From Zygnema cylindricum (lineage: Eukaryota > Streptophyta > Zygnematophyceae > Zygnematales > Zygnemataceae), in the NCBI GenBank assembly GCA_037447655.1, contig JBBHKE010003585.1, positions 1-64,000 of the forward strand: a stretch of 64,000 bases of DNA. Reading direction: 5' to 3'. This document shows positions 23,801 through 33,900 of the stretch, piece by piece; the first letter of the stretch is position 1, and each line of letters begins with the position of its first letter. The notes below the pieces were generated by a model. That model was given only the letters and a program-made list of their open reading frames with translations. It ran no database searches and was not told the origin of the DNA. The position numbers were made by a program, and so were the translations under genes.

Positions 23801-25665
23801 TCTTGACTCTTTAGTTGCTGACCTTTACTGCCAACGTATGCAGTCAGTAATGCAGTAGATGGCTTAATCCGGTTGGATTTAAGATTAAGTAGTTCCTGTC
23901 TATTCATATTATTTTATAGTTTGCCTGGCATGAAGGTTGCACATAATCTGAAGCAGTCACTGAACTAATTTTTGTTTTGTCTTTTTGTGCATAACAGGTG
24001 CGGTTTTTTGCAAACAAATATCACAACTTTCACGATTCCTGTTTCCACTTTCACGATTCCAGATTGTGGACGGTGGAGCAACAATGCAAGCGCTATGTGC
24101 TACGATTGTGACTCCTGCAAGTATGTATTATTTTTCTATAACGTTTTAATCTACACATTACTTTACGGTATTCATAGTAACAACTGAATGTTTTTTGCGT
24201 GGAAATCAAACAACAACATAATATGTATTGCGATTGTGACTCCTGCAAGTCTTTATCGACTTTCTAAAGTGTTTCAATTTCAATTTCATAATCTCAGATG
24301 TTTTCACATCATCACCTCCACCGGGACTTCACTTCCACTTTTCCTTTTCCGACTCCGAATTGTTTTTGACGTTTTCTGGTTCTGCATTCATGTTGTAATA
24401 TGGATTTCTGTACTGTTGTCTACAGGGGTGGAGTGGCGCAATATATTCGGGACGAGTGGCGAACTGTCTCTTTTGTTATGCTTGCTGTTGTCCTACTTTT
24501 GGTGAGCTCGTCTCTCTCTCTTTCTCTCCCTCTCTTTTACTTTCACTCTCTCCCCTTCTCCCTCTCCCTCTTCCTCTCCCTCACTTTCGTTGGAAACTCT
24601 CACTCAGATTCAAATTCCCACAGTTCCCTCGCATTTCCGAGGAATCTCTTCCTCCAAAATTTCCACTCAGTCTATTCCAAAATATTCTCTCCCTTCTCCT
24701 TCTCCTTCTCCTTCTCCTTCTCCTACCTCTTCTCTCTCTCTCTCTCCTCCCCTCTGTGACAATGACTACGGATGCGAAACGAAAAGCGGACCGGAAAGAA
24801 CGGAAAGCGGAACCAAAAACGGAACGGCTCTCTCTCTCTCTCTTTGTGGAATGATCCACTGCTTTTAGGGTATGCGGATCATTGTAATACCACTATTTTT
24901 GTGAATTCCTGGGACACGGCTGTCTTGTTCAAATAGTACACTGTAAATCGCTATTCGCGTTAAGAGATAATTAGTTTGAGGATTGTTCTAATGATAATAA
25001 TTCTATTTCCGGTGCAAATTACATTGGCGATTTTGAACCAGAAAAATAATTAGTGCTGAGTATAAAACTGTTGGTACCATTAACTCTGTTTTACGCTCGA
25101 AGGGCGTGAAAAACCGGCACAGATTTAGTTGTTATTAATGCTAAAATACTGATTTATGGTATTATTCTTTAGTAGTCTTTAGCATTCGTTGCTACACGTG
25201 TGTGGTCTAGTGTGACATTTTCCATCTTTGTTTTTCATTCTCCTTTTTTTTTGTTGTTATCAAGTATGGATTACCACCACGCATTTGTTACTAATCTTAT
25301 TTTAAAAGAAATGAAGGTTCATTATTATTGTTTAAACAGACCTAATTTTAACAAGTCTTTTAATGAAGGTGGATTATTATTTTTTAAACAGAGCTTATGA
25401 GAAGAATTTCTTAATGAATCGTTATTATTATTGTTTAAACACAGCTTATTGCAAAAAGAATCTTAATGAGGCTTCGTTATTATTGTTTCAACAGAGCCTC
25501 CTTTATTGTATCGGTTGCTGTGCTCGCCACAACGCCAACCAAGCAGAGTTTGAAGATATGGAAAAAGAACATTTTGCACCGGATTCCTCCTCTTCCGTTC
25601 CAAGGGGAGCTCCTCAGCCGGGATACCAGAGGGGAGTCCAACCAGGATACCAGAGGCGATACTAA
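17836..25665 (+). CDS. Tetraspanin (plant type), 11 exons, 301 aa
   Basis: Exons are 17836-17895, 18716-18831, 20160-20214, 20475-20530, 21110-21157, 21442-21490, 22599-22682, 23066-23133, 23998-24120, 24426-24501 and 25495-25665. All splice sites are GT-AG, phases agree, and 906 nt includes the stop. The protein has four membrane helices: about 17-34 (LLSIPILVMAAW), 48-67 ending FVGCIGA, 77-100 (YLFLMAILILLLASFTLFAF) and 235-255. The large extracellular loop holds the plant motif GCCRPP (172-177), then CGF, PDCGRWSNN and CYDCDSCK. FKEYNLGDYSGWLQ is also typical of the family. Tetraspanins organise membrane microdomains and work in development and vesicle traffic. The C-terminal tail PGYQRGVQPGYQRRY contains a tandem repeat. 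Exon 9 includes a 21-bp in-frame duplication giving TFTIPVSTFTIP. Usual length is about 270-285 aa, so the extra residues lie in the loop and tail. Confidence 0.95.
18385..18700 (+). repeat. TTTACTGTA-type minisatellite in tetraspanin intron 1
   Basis: Many degenerate copies of a 10-15-bp unit (TTTCACTGTA, TTTTACTGTA) fill the end of the intron, up to a few bases before the GTCATTGCAG acceptor of exon 2. Open frames through it are spurious. Confidence 0.75.
19600..19700. mobile_element. MITE remnant in tetraspanin intron 2
   Basis: The block has the recurrent motifs TTGGCTCATTACGGGCCACTTAACT and AGAGTGATTAACTCCAATAG found in other elements at 40560, 44190 and 46600. Only one clear end (AATAGCGATGGGCA) is visible. 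Confidence 0.4.
20000..20150 (+). repeat. Pyrimidine-rich tract before tetraspanin exon 3
   Basis: A long TTCCTTCCTCC-type tract lies just upstream of the GTGTTTGCAG acceptor. It is low-complexity and its open frames on both strands are artefacts. Confidence 0.7.
21500..22130. mobile_element. Two degenerate MITEs in tetraspanin intron 6
   Basis: One runs from about 21535 to 21690, ending CTCTAGTAGCGACAGGCAGT. The second runs from about 21720 to 22125, with inner palindromic TTATTAGCGTTATTAACGCC and an end TAATAGCACTTCACGGTGTA. They share TA-flanked ends with the other elements. Limits are approximate. Confidence 0.5.
24217..24253 (+). repeat. Intronic partial copy of the 3' end of tetraspanin exon 9
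   Basis: GCGATTGTGACTCCTGCAAG at about 24229-24248 repeats the last codons of exon 9 (CYDCDSCK) about 130 bp downstream. The donor GTATGT is changed to GTCTTT after the repeated AA, so it has probably lost splicing. Confidence 0.8.
24505..24850 (+). repeat. CT-rich low-complexity region in tetraspanin intron 10
   Basis: CTCTCTCCCT and TTCTCC arrays follow directly after the exon 10 donor. Open frames here (SPSPSPSP, RRRRR on the other strand) are low-complexity artefacts. Confidence 0.75.
24935..25140. mobile_element. Degenerate MITE in tetraspanin intron 10
   Basis: It begins near TACACTGTAAATCGCTATTC (24938) and carries the TTAGTGCTGA/TTATTAATGCTAA motifs of the family. The right end is unclear. 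Confidence 0.4.
25305..25500 (+). repeat. Four-copy tandem array of the exon 11 acceptor region (tetraspanin)
   Basis: Units of about 55-65 bp each contain TTAATGAAGG/TTAATGAGGC, a TTATTATTGTTT tract and an AACAG acceptor followed by a version of the exon start: ACAGACCTAAT, ACAGAGCTTAT, ACACAGCTTATTG and the functional ACAGAGCCTCCTTTATTG (exon 11 at 25495). Two or three of the upstream AG sites still look usable, but their frames contain early stops. Confidence 0.8.
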
Positions 25666-27287
25666 TCATTGGATTGACTTGTCAAGAAGGCGTTATTATT
25701 TTGGTTGACTTTTAAAGGAGGCGATTTGTTTGCGGTGACTTCTTGAGAAAGTGATGTTAATTTCGGTTAACTTTTGGAGAACGTTTTTGTTGGGAATCAG
25801 CTTTAGTTTTTTTCCTTCTTGTGTTTGTGATGGGTGGGTGTTAATTGGTGAGTCAGGTCGGGTTGTACAGTGGTCAGCTTTTTAACAGGGAAGGAGAGGG
25901 GGAGGGCAAGGGAGGGAGGGAGGGAGGGAGAGGGAGAGAGAGGGAGAGAGGTAGGGAGAGAGAGAAGCAGCAAATGTCAGGTCGGAGATGGTATGACATT
26001 GTAGCTTGGTTTTGGAAAGATTGTGGGTGTGGTTCCCTCTCTCACGCCCGTTACGATATTGAGTTAATTATTATGTTGGAGTATAATGCCTTTGAAGGTG
26101 TGAAAATAAGATTCAGAGAAATTATTACCAGGTATATTTGGTCATCCTCTTTATTTATTCATTTTGTATGCATATGTAAAATTGTTTTGACACTAAATCT
26201 TTCAATCTTCTGGGCTTTGAGGCTCCCACTGTTTACAGTGGATTAATCGATGTATCCAAACAATCAAAATGGCATTAATCACAAATTTTTCAAGAGATTT
26301 TGTTATGTTGTAATTTTTGGTGTCTCTTCTTGCTTTTCCTGTAAGTTTTTATCCTCATTCTTAGCATCGTTTTTTCGTGCCATTTTGTGGTTGCTGGGTT
26401 ATTATGGTTTTTCTTTTTGGACTTGTGTCGCATTCTTCTCTGCCATTTTGACTTCATATTCTGAACTTGTATTCAGATGGTTTCCTATCAGTTCTTTTTT
26501 GAAGGCTTTTTGTGTTAAGTTACTGAAGATGCCAAATGAGCCAGTATCAACTGGATTCCCATCACAGAAACTATAAAGTTTCTGATTTACAACTAATCAT
26601 TTGACCATTTGAACCCATGAATAATGCTAGAATAGATATAAAACAGTATCAACAATGCAGTACATCATCAAACATAAAGCACATTCAACACTTTTCAGGT
26701 AATCTAAAATATTCACATCTGTGATAGACCGTTGGATTTTTCCTTTCACGCAAGCAATTGGGAAGCATCCCTCTTACCCGTCAATCGTTATGTCGCGTAC
26801 GAAAATAAGACAAACATGTGACGAGAAAACGAGGTTTGACTCCCGGAAAAATGCGTAACTCTAACGACATTGGGCGGTGTAGCCACTGATGGAAAATTGA
26901 ATGGATATTAAAGTCAACACTAATAGAAAAGCCTTGAAAAGACGAGACAAAGAAAAAACAAAATGGAGAAAAGAAATGGAAAAACCACTTATGTACCTTC
27001 AACCACTTTCAGAACCAAAGATTCACCATAACCGGGCATTGACTTTGCGAAGGCCTTTTTAAATTTTTTGGAGGAAACAAACATACTCCCTTTCATGAAA
27101 GGATTTCAGGTCCATTCCAGTCTAATGTAAAATAACCTGATAGAGAGGCCAGAGGAAAACTGAATCTCTTAATGCTACATGCAGTTCAAAAGAAAAGTTT
27201 GAAAAGGAAAGTTAAAAAAAAAACGGCTTTTAAAAAACACCTGTCTCGAAACAGACTTCTCGAAAACAAAGTCAAGTATCGGAAGTT
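25666..27287. other. Convergent spacer between the tetraspanin and QCR7 genes
   Basis: It begins with a tandemly repeated 3' UTR stretch (GGTTGACTTTT.AAGGAGGCG, about 35 bp, 25675-25800) and a GGGAGGGA purine tract at 25885-25970. A TA-flanked element end (AACGACATTGGGCGGTGTAG) is visible near 26865. No further gene is recognised; the plus frame at 26250-26576 is hydrophobic but lacks family features. Confidence 0.5.
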
Positions 27288-28917
27288 TCAAGGAATTTGC
27301 CGGTTGTATGGCATGGAGGCTCCAAGAACTCTGCGCTCCTCCCTTTCGGCCTTGATCTGCCCGCCCCCAAAAAAAAACGAAAAAAAAAAAGCACAGTTGG
27401 CACACGATTAATATACGATTAAATTAAAAATTATGATCCACATAGATTACTGGGAAACCTCTATAGAAGTTTGATATGAGAAATACCGTAACAACCACAC
27501 CCTCTTTACCTCGAAACTGAATCATTTTACGTTATGGAAATTATTTTTTTGGCAAAAAATACTTACGAGGTTTGAACTAAAGTCATTTTGTTTCAAAAGG
27601 GTACAACTTTAAAGCTTTTTACTAGTGAGCAGTATATTGTCCTCGTAGGGCAAATTGACGTAAGCTTTTCAAAATGTTGAGTTTTTTGTCACAAAACAAT
27701 GTCAAAAAAGTTCATCTCGACTATACCCTATTTCTTTGAAGCCCATAAGGTGGCTTAGGCTTAGAGGAATAGACGGCTATTATCCAATAGCCAATGGATA
27801 CGGAAAAATAGACTAAATCGTCCATCGTTATTAGTGTTAATAACACTAATGGAAAGGGAAAAATAGACTAAATTGCCCATCGTTATTTGTGTTAATAACA
27901 CTAATTTGGCCCTGGTTCTTTTTCGCCCTTTGTGTTTTACCTTTTGAACACAAAATAGAGTTAATAATAGTAAGTGAATTTCTCTTCTTAAACGTGTGGT
28001 TCACAATCGTCACAAGGGAAGTATTACTTGTATTACTAATACTAAACAGTCCTAAATACTAATTCTTTCTTAACGCGAATGGGACTGGGCAGTTTACTTC
28101 TCCTATCGCTATTAGAGTTGATCACTCTAATTCGAGTGCCTGGTTTTTGACCAAAAATCATACTTTAGTGTTAATAACACTATTTAATTAAGTGCCCCTT
28201 AATAAGCCAGGCTGAAAAATAAAATTTAGTGTAGTTAATTCTATGAAGTGTTAACACCAATAATTGCTGACTCTAATAAAAACGGCAGTTTAATGTGCAT
28301 ACGGCTATTACGGAGAAAAAAATATAAATAATATTACACCTTCAATAGCAATTAGCGTCGTTAACACTAGTTCGGTTTCCTTTCTTCGCCCTCAGGACAT
28401 AAAATAGCGTTATCAATACTAGGTGTTTTTTGTTTAACGCTAATTCTTTTTGCAATTCACAATCTCCTACGTCATTTGGACCGGAGATAAAATATTAACA
28501 CTAAAACAGTTCCATTACTAATTATTTCTTAACGCTAATAGCGATTCACTGTGTGACTGCGACATATTAGAATATACTAATAATTCTTTCACATAAAGCA
28601 ATAGGCAGCATTGGATACCTGCTTAAGAATTTTCTAAAGAAATATAGTTATACCTCATAATGGAGTCGTTGTCATAATAATTAATTCTGAACTCTAATAA
28701 TAAAGGGCGGTGTACATATAGCATACAGTATATACTTATATATTTATGCATATTTCTCCTTAAAAGTATACACATAATATTTACATAGTATTAGCACATA
28801 TACATACATATTCATGTATATATCTCCAGAAAAGGATACACAGTATGTAGTATATATACATATGCATGTGTATATATCTATATGTGTGTACATATATATA
28901 TATAATATATAATATAT

Positions 28918-28964
<47 letters not shown>

Positions 28965-31900
28965 AAATTAAACACCTATATACACATATATTCCATAGCA
29001 TTCAAAAGGAGTTACCTGTTTTAGCATATCCTGAAGGTACGGCTCATATGGTGTCTGCTGAGCCTGCAAGCGAAAAAACCCATGAAAATTGCATTAAGAA
29101 ACCATGTAAATGACATAATATGCCATTAAGAATAATATAAAAGAACCCATTCGAGTGACATGAAGAAACCATATAAAAGCCATAAAGAATAACATTAGAA
29201 AACCATAAAAAATAGCATCAATAAACTTAAAAAATGACAAAAGAAACGCTTAAAAAAGCCATGAGAAAAACAAAAAAAACCAAATGAAATAACATAAAAG
29301 AAACCACAAAAACCAACATAAAATACCCATAACAACACAGGATTGGAACTGCAGTTGGCGATTCAACACTATTTTATTTTGCCAATTCATTTGAACTAAT
29401 GGCAATCGATTTTGTAAGAAGTGAAAAAACTGACAAGCCATATAATATGAGTTTAAATTTTATTTAAACGAAAATTTCTTGTTAAGTACGTAAATCCCTT
29501 CCAAATACACAAAAAATACCTGTAAGCACAAAAAAATGTATTGATGCATATGTTGAAGACGTTTAAAAGACTTAAATCATGCATACATATAAAGTAGAGG
29601 GCAGAGAGGAAAGGTCAGGGAGGGAGAGGACAGAGAACAGGGAGAGAGAGGACAGGGAGAGAGAGAACAGTGAGCAGGGAGGGAAAGGACCGAGAGGGAG
29701 AGGTCAAAGAGGGAGAGGACAGGGAAACAGGGAGGGAGAGGACAGAGAGTGAGAGGATAGAGGGAGGACAGGGATGGGGAGAAGGACAAGGAGGGAGAGG
29801 GGAGGGAGAGGTTAGACGTTCATGACATCCATAAGGTATGCGTAATGTACATTCAAAGTTCAGTACTTCATGTTTCTTCGATGTACTTTATTGTATAATA
29901 GACAAAAATCGAGATCGCTTTTTTGTTTTTTCGAGGCATTTAAAATTACGGCTGGGGTGGGAAATTCCTGTTCATTTGAACATTTTCGGTTTTTTTTTTT
30001 TTTCAGGTCTGAACTTTTCCGAAACACACATATTGTACACCGTGAATCGCTATTAGCGTTAATGTTTTTTTGCCACACAAAACGTCTTTTCTCTGTACAC
30101 AGATGTCGGATTGTGGATCTGATGGTTTCGAAAAGTTAAGATTCTCAGCTTCCGATTGGCGGTCTCAAATTGATAATCTGACATGTGTATACGGAGAAAA
30201 GATGTTTTAAGTGGCAAAAGAAGCATTAACGCTAATAGCGATACACGATGTACTTTCCAGAAAGCAATTATTTAAAGAACAAATACAATGTTGTTACAGT
30301 AGCCAGTTTTTGTACCATCAGTCAAAAGACTAAGCTACAAGCATTGCAAACATGATCATCGAATCAAATTTAAACAGAAGATAAGACAAAAATAAATATA
30401 TTTTTGCCGAAAAACCTAAGCCACAAAACCAAGCCACTTACACGTCACAGAAAACAAACCACAGAATGAAGCTTGGACTTTATATCCTATAGAAGGAAAC
30501 GAAAAAACCGAGCCATTTCAGTGTGTAGTTAAATGCAAAAAGCAATTCTTACCTGAAGTTCTTTTGGAAGAGATGAATGCTTCATCGATTGATCCATAGC
30601 TCGCTTTAAACGTTGATTTCGGGCATCAACAACCGACTGAGGGAGTCTCTTTAAAGCCTCGGCAACATCGAGATCATACATGTCATCATAAAGATCATCA
30701 TAACGGAGACCTGTGGCAAAAGAAAGAAAAGAGAAGGAATCAAACGGTTTACAAGTTCGATAATTTTTAAGTGTTTTGAAATTTTCTAAGATTTTTAGAA
30801 AAATAATGGGAGCCGCTTTGAAGCCAAGGCAACATCAAGTTCATACATGTCATCATAAAGATCGACGTATTGGAGACCTGTGAAAAGAATGTACAAGTTA
30901 CATGAATTTTGGTCAATGTTAAGTCAAAAGATCATCAAATCCGAGACTTGAAACAAAAAAAAAGAGAATCAGTCCCGAGATTTACAAGTTATAAGAGTTT
31001 AATGTCAAGGCGAAGAAAGAGAAGGGGTTTTTAATATGGCTGAACTAAAGAAAACATGGGGGAAAAAACAAAAGAATAAAAAACAAAAATTTCGTCTTCA
31101 AGATGGAAAGATAGTTCAAATGACACTGAAAGGGACAGGTGCGAGAATGAAAGAAAAATAGAAGTGTTTAAAACAAAGACCAACAATGGCTAAAAACATC
31201 AACAATAAAAAAAAGACTAGCGTCAACATATACAAACAAAAACCTCCCACAATATACAAAAAAAGAGACATTGAACAAAATTGAATTAAAGACTGGCTAA
31301 AAAAATACTCAAGAAGACATTTTGGGATCTCCCTCTCTATCACCCTCATCTCAAGCTTCCCAAGACGTCTCTCCTCACCCTCCCTGCCTCCCTCCCCCTC
31401 TCCAACCCCCCTTCTCCACCGATCCCCTTATCCTCCTACTGGATGATTATACTCGAAGCATAGTGATAAACAAGTTTGAAACACCTAAAAGACGATCTAC
31501 TTGCAAAACCATCTAATGGATAACTTAAAAAGTATGGAGAAATAAAACACATTTTTCACTGACAACAGAGTAAACCCAAAAAAAAAAAAAAAACACAAAA
31601 AAAACACAAAAAACCATTAAAAGGTAAAAAAGACCGAGCGGATTCCCCCTTAGATACAGACAGAAACTGTTTTTTTCAATCCACCGAGTAGTGTTGACCA
31701 CCCACCATGTAGTGACTTGACACATAAATTAAAGTGCATTTGTAGCCTTACAAAATTGTAGATATAAGACAAGAAACTATTAAGATGTGAAATAAGGCTT
31801 TACGTTGTAGAGAGATAAAAAAATGATGAAAATGATTGTGATTTCATTGTAGAGTAAGCGGAATTAAAATACAGAATAAAAATTCATACTCTGAAGATGT

Positions 31901-32581
31901 AAAATAAAATCTAACATAATAAAAATATAAAAAGAAAGATTTCACATTATAAAGATATGAAATAGAAGTTTTCACGCTATAAAGATATAAAAAATTAGCA
32001 TTATAAATAAGAATTCACATAATTAAGGTACAAAAAAAAAATTCACATCATAAAAACATAAAAGAAAAACTTAACATTATAAATATGCAAAATAAAAATT
32101 CACATTATTATGATATGAAACAAAAATTTCACAGCATTAAGGTATAAAGAAGGATTTCAAGCTAATAAATTTCCGGCAATGTACTCAATTTCTTGGTTGA
32201 AAGTTCAAGAAAGACCAAGATATCTACCGCAAGAAAAGGTTTTTTAGGGTTTCTAGGGATTTATCAGATCGTTCGGGTGAGAAAAAAAATGAGGATTTGT
32301 TGTTAAATGTGTAAAACCTCACTCAAAAATTAGAATTATTTAGGTTTATTTTGTTTTTGTTTCAATTTTGCAATTGGTGGTAGAGCAAAAGTGGGCAAAA
32401 AAACCACCACACCTGAAAAAATCCATTTCCATAAAATATGGATCTGGTTGATAATGACACAACCCTTGTATGCACGACAACAACGACCATCCATAATCTA
32501 AAAACTTTGAAAGACACATTATTTATTTAAACATTATTATCTAAAAGCATTAATTTTAAAATCAAACCTCCACCTTCCGCA

Positions 32582-32632
<51 letters not shown>

Positions 32633-32778
32633 TCTGTCCCCCTCTCTCTCGCCTTCTCTTTCTCTCCCTCCTTACCATATTTCTTGAGCTCCTTAGCAAC
32701 AGAAGCCTGGTAGCTTCTGGCCGCCCAGTTCCATACAGGGTCAAAGATTTTGGTCAAACTTCTGGTCAACGCCGCCAT
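27288..32778 (-). CDS. QCR7: Cytochrome b-c1 complex subunit 7 (QCR7/UQCRB family), 4 exons, 125 aa
   Basis: On the minus strand the exons are 32778-32676, 30710-30553, 29063-29016 and 27356-27288. Donors are GTAAGG, GTAAGA and GTAACT with AG acceptors, phases 1, 0, 0; 378 nt includes the stop. The protein starts MAALTRSLTKIFDPVWNWAA. The signature is in exon 2: GLRYDDLYDDMYDLDVAEAL, then RLPQSVVDARNQRLKRAMD. Exon 3 is AQQTPYEPYLQDMLKQ and exon 4 ends KAEREERRVLGASMPYNRQI. This is the small subunit of mitochondrial complex III, on the matrix side, needed for assembly around cytochrome b. Plant homologues have about 122 residues. Introns are long (1.5-2 kb) and hold a MITE and microsatellites. 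Strong identification; the last exon was found from its conserved tail. Confidence 0.93.
27815..28565. mobile_element. Cluster of three or more degenerate MITEs in QCR7 intron 3
   Basis: Element ends are TCGTCCATCGTTATTAGTGT (27818), CTCCTATCGCTATTAGAGTT (28100), CTTCAATAGCAATTAGCGTC (28342) and AACGCTAATAGCGATTCACT (28533). A near-direct repeat of about 60 bp (GACTAAAT.G.CCATCGTTAT) occurs at 27810-27905. Motifs match other elements in the window. Confidence 0.55.
28715..28990. repeat. (TA)n and TATATG microsatellite in QCR7 intron 3
   Basis: Imperfect TA and CATATA repeats include a pure run of about 40 bp at 28918-28957. Frames through it (YIYIYIYI) are not genes. Confidence 0.9.
29594..29815. 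repeat. Purine-rich minisatellite in QCR7 intron 2
   Basis: A GGGAGAGGACAGAG-type unit is repeated about 12-15 times with variation. On the transcribed (minus) strand this is a pyrimidine tract. Confidence 0.8.
30036..30252. mobile_element. MITE, palindromic 215-bp family, copy 2
   Basis: It runs from TACACCGTGAATCGCTATTA to TAATAGCGATACACGATGTA, flanked by TA. The inner arms are inverted (CACACAAAACGTCTTTTC and GAAAAGATGTTTTAAGTG). It is one of the best preserved copies and lies in QCR7 intron 2. Confidence 0.8.
30808..30881 (-). pseudogene. Decoy partial copy of QCR7 exon 2 in intron 1
   Basis: About 165 bp upstream of exon 2 on the minus strand, an intact CACAG acceptor is followed by an open frame GLQYVDLYDDMYELDVALAS then KRLP, a diverged copy of exon 2's first half (GLRYDDLYDDMYDLDVAEAL). 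The frame runs into a stop soon after and no donor is seen, so inclusion would truncate the protein. It could be a poison exon or a simple relic. Confidence 0.75.
31830..32165. repeat. AT-rich minisatellite in QCR7 intron 1
   Basis: A degenerate unit of about 30-40 bp (TTCACATTATAAAGATATAAAA) is repeated around nine times. Confidence 0.7.
32585..32670. repeat. (CT)n microsatellite just inside QCR7 intron 1
   Basis: A pure CT run of about 40 bp followed by CT-rich DNA ends a few bases from the exon 1 donor. On the transcript it is a GA tract immediately after GTAAGG. Confidence 0.85.
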
Positions 32779-33016
32779 GGATTCTTCCTTTAGAAGGTAA
32801 AAACCCTAGAAAAGTGAAGAAAAAAAACGGGAAGGACACTTCTCGGAAAACGGAAGACAACAAAGGCAGTCCACGTGTCACATTCAATCTAGTTTTAGGG
32901 CTGACGTGTCAAGTTTTAGGAGAAGGAGAAGTTTGGTACGAGAAACAGAACTGGAAACGGAACAAAGGAAAGTTTGAGAAAATGCTACGGCAAGTGGCGG
33001 TAATAGTGGCCTATAT

Positions 33017-33175
33017 GTGAACAGACTAGAATTAATGTAGTTTATTTCAGTACACCAGTGTTTGAAGACATGTGAACAGGTTCGAATTAATGTAGTTTAT
33101 TTCAGTACACCAGTGTTTCAATAAATGTGAACAGGTTATAGATACTGTAGCATCATTTCAGTAAACAAGTGTGAA
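33017..33175. repeat. Three tandem copies of an about 57-bp unit
   Basis: The units start TGTGAACAG and include AATTAATGTAGTTTATTTCA; the third is more diverged. They lie about 240 bp upstream of the QCR7 start codon, so they could affect its promoter. Confidence 0.75.
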
Positions 33176-33416
33176 TGACATCGCACATGTGAATGTCGAC
33201 AACTGTGAAAGCATAAAACTGGTCAGAATTTTAATGTCATGAAAAACTGTCAAAAGAGGGTATAAAGCAGCATGAAAGTACAGTATTAACGGCTATCGTA
33301 CAATATTTACGAGTTGATTTACGCTATTTAGTGTGTCTGCTCTTGAGCCACCAGGAAACGACACGTGAAAGGTTCTCTCATGCTCTGAAAGTCTGAAGCC
33401 TATTTGCTTTGCGTGG

Positions 33417-33900
33417 CATTTGTACCATAGTTCAAAAGTAGGCGTTTTTTGGTAGGCCTTTTGTAGGCCGCCTTTAGCGTAAGTTGTGTTACGGGCTTTC
33501 CATGTGATCTTCTTGGATCGCTAATTTCATCAGCGACCGTCCGATCGTCCGAATCTGACGATAGTCCTATCGTAAGTTGTGTTATGGGCTTTTCATGTGA
33601 TCTTCTTAGATCGTTACTTTCATCAACGACCGTCAGATCGTCCGAATCTGACGGTTTAAATAAAAAGTCGCTCAAAACTCACAGAAAAAGATTTTTTTGT
33701 CCGATTTTTTTTTCAAATTTAGACATGACGTTTAATTCTCTATCGATCCATGTGCAACTCAACCCTGTTACTATTTTATTTCATTTTGCGCCTTTGCGGC
33801 CAATACAATATGGGTCTTAAGGCCATATTGTATGTTTTGCATACAATAGGCATATTGTATGGGCGTACGGTCACCTACTTTTGAACTATGATTTGTACTT
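33417..33900. mobile_element. Unclassified inverted-repeat element with an internal tandem duplication
   Basis: The left end CATAGTTCAAAAGTAGGCG (33424) is inverted on the right as CACCTACTTTTGAACTATG (33871). Inside, a block of about 108 bp is tandemly repeated (GTAAGTTGTGTTACGGGCTT ... CGTCCGAATCTGACG) at 33479-33650. The minus-strand open frame across it reflects this repeat and has no known domain. Confidence 0.6.

Noticed and set aside
24456-24868. Ser/Pro- and Arg-rich frames after tetraspanin exon 10
   Set aside because: They are CT-repeat artefacts; the spliced tetraspanin frame goes from 24501 to 25495.
28744-29001. Minus-strand YIYIYI frame
   Set aside because: It is a TA microsatellite inside a QCR7 intron.
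33400-33675. Minus-strand frame with repeated SDSDD..VADE..RRSH
   Set aside because: It reflects the 108-bp tandem duplication inside an inverted-repeat element. There are no recognisable domains and no splice context.
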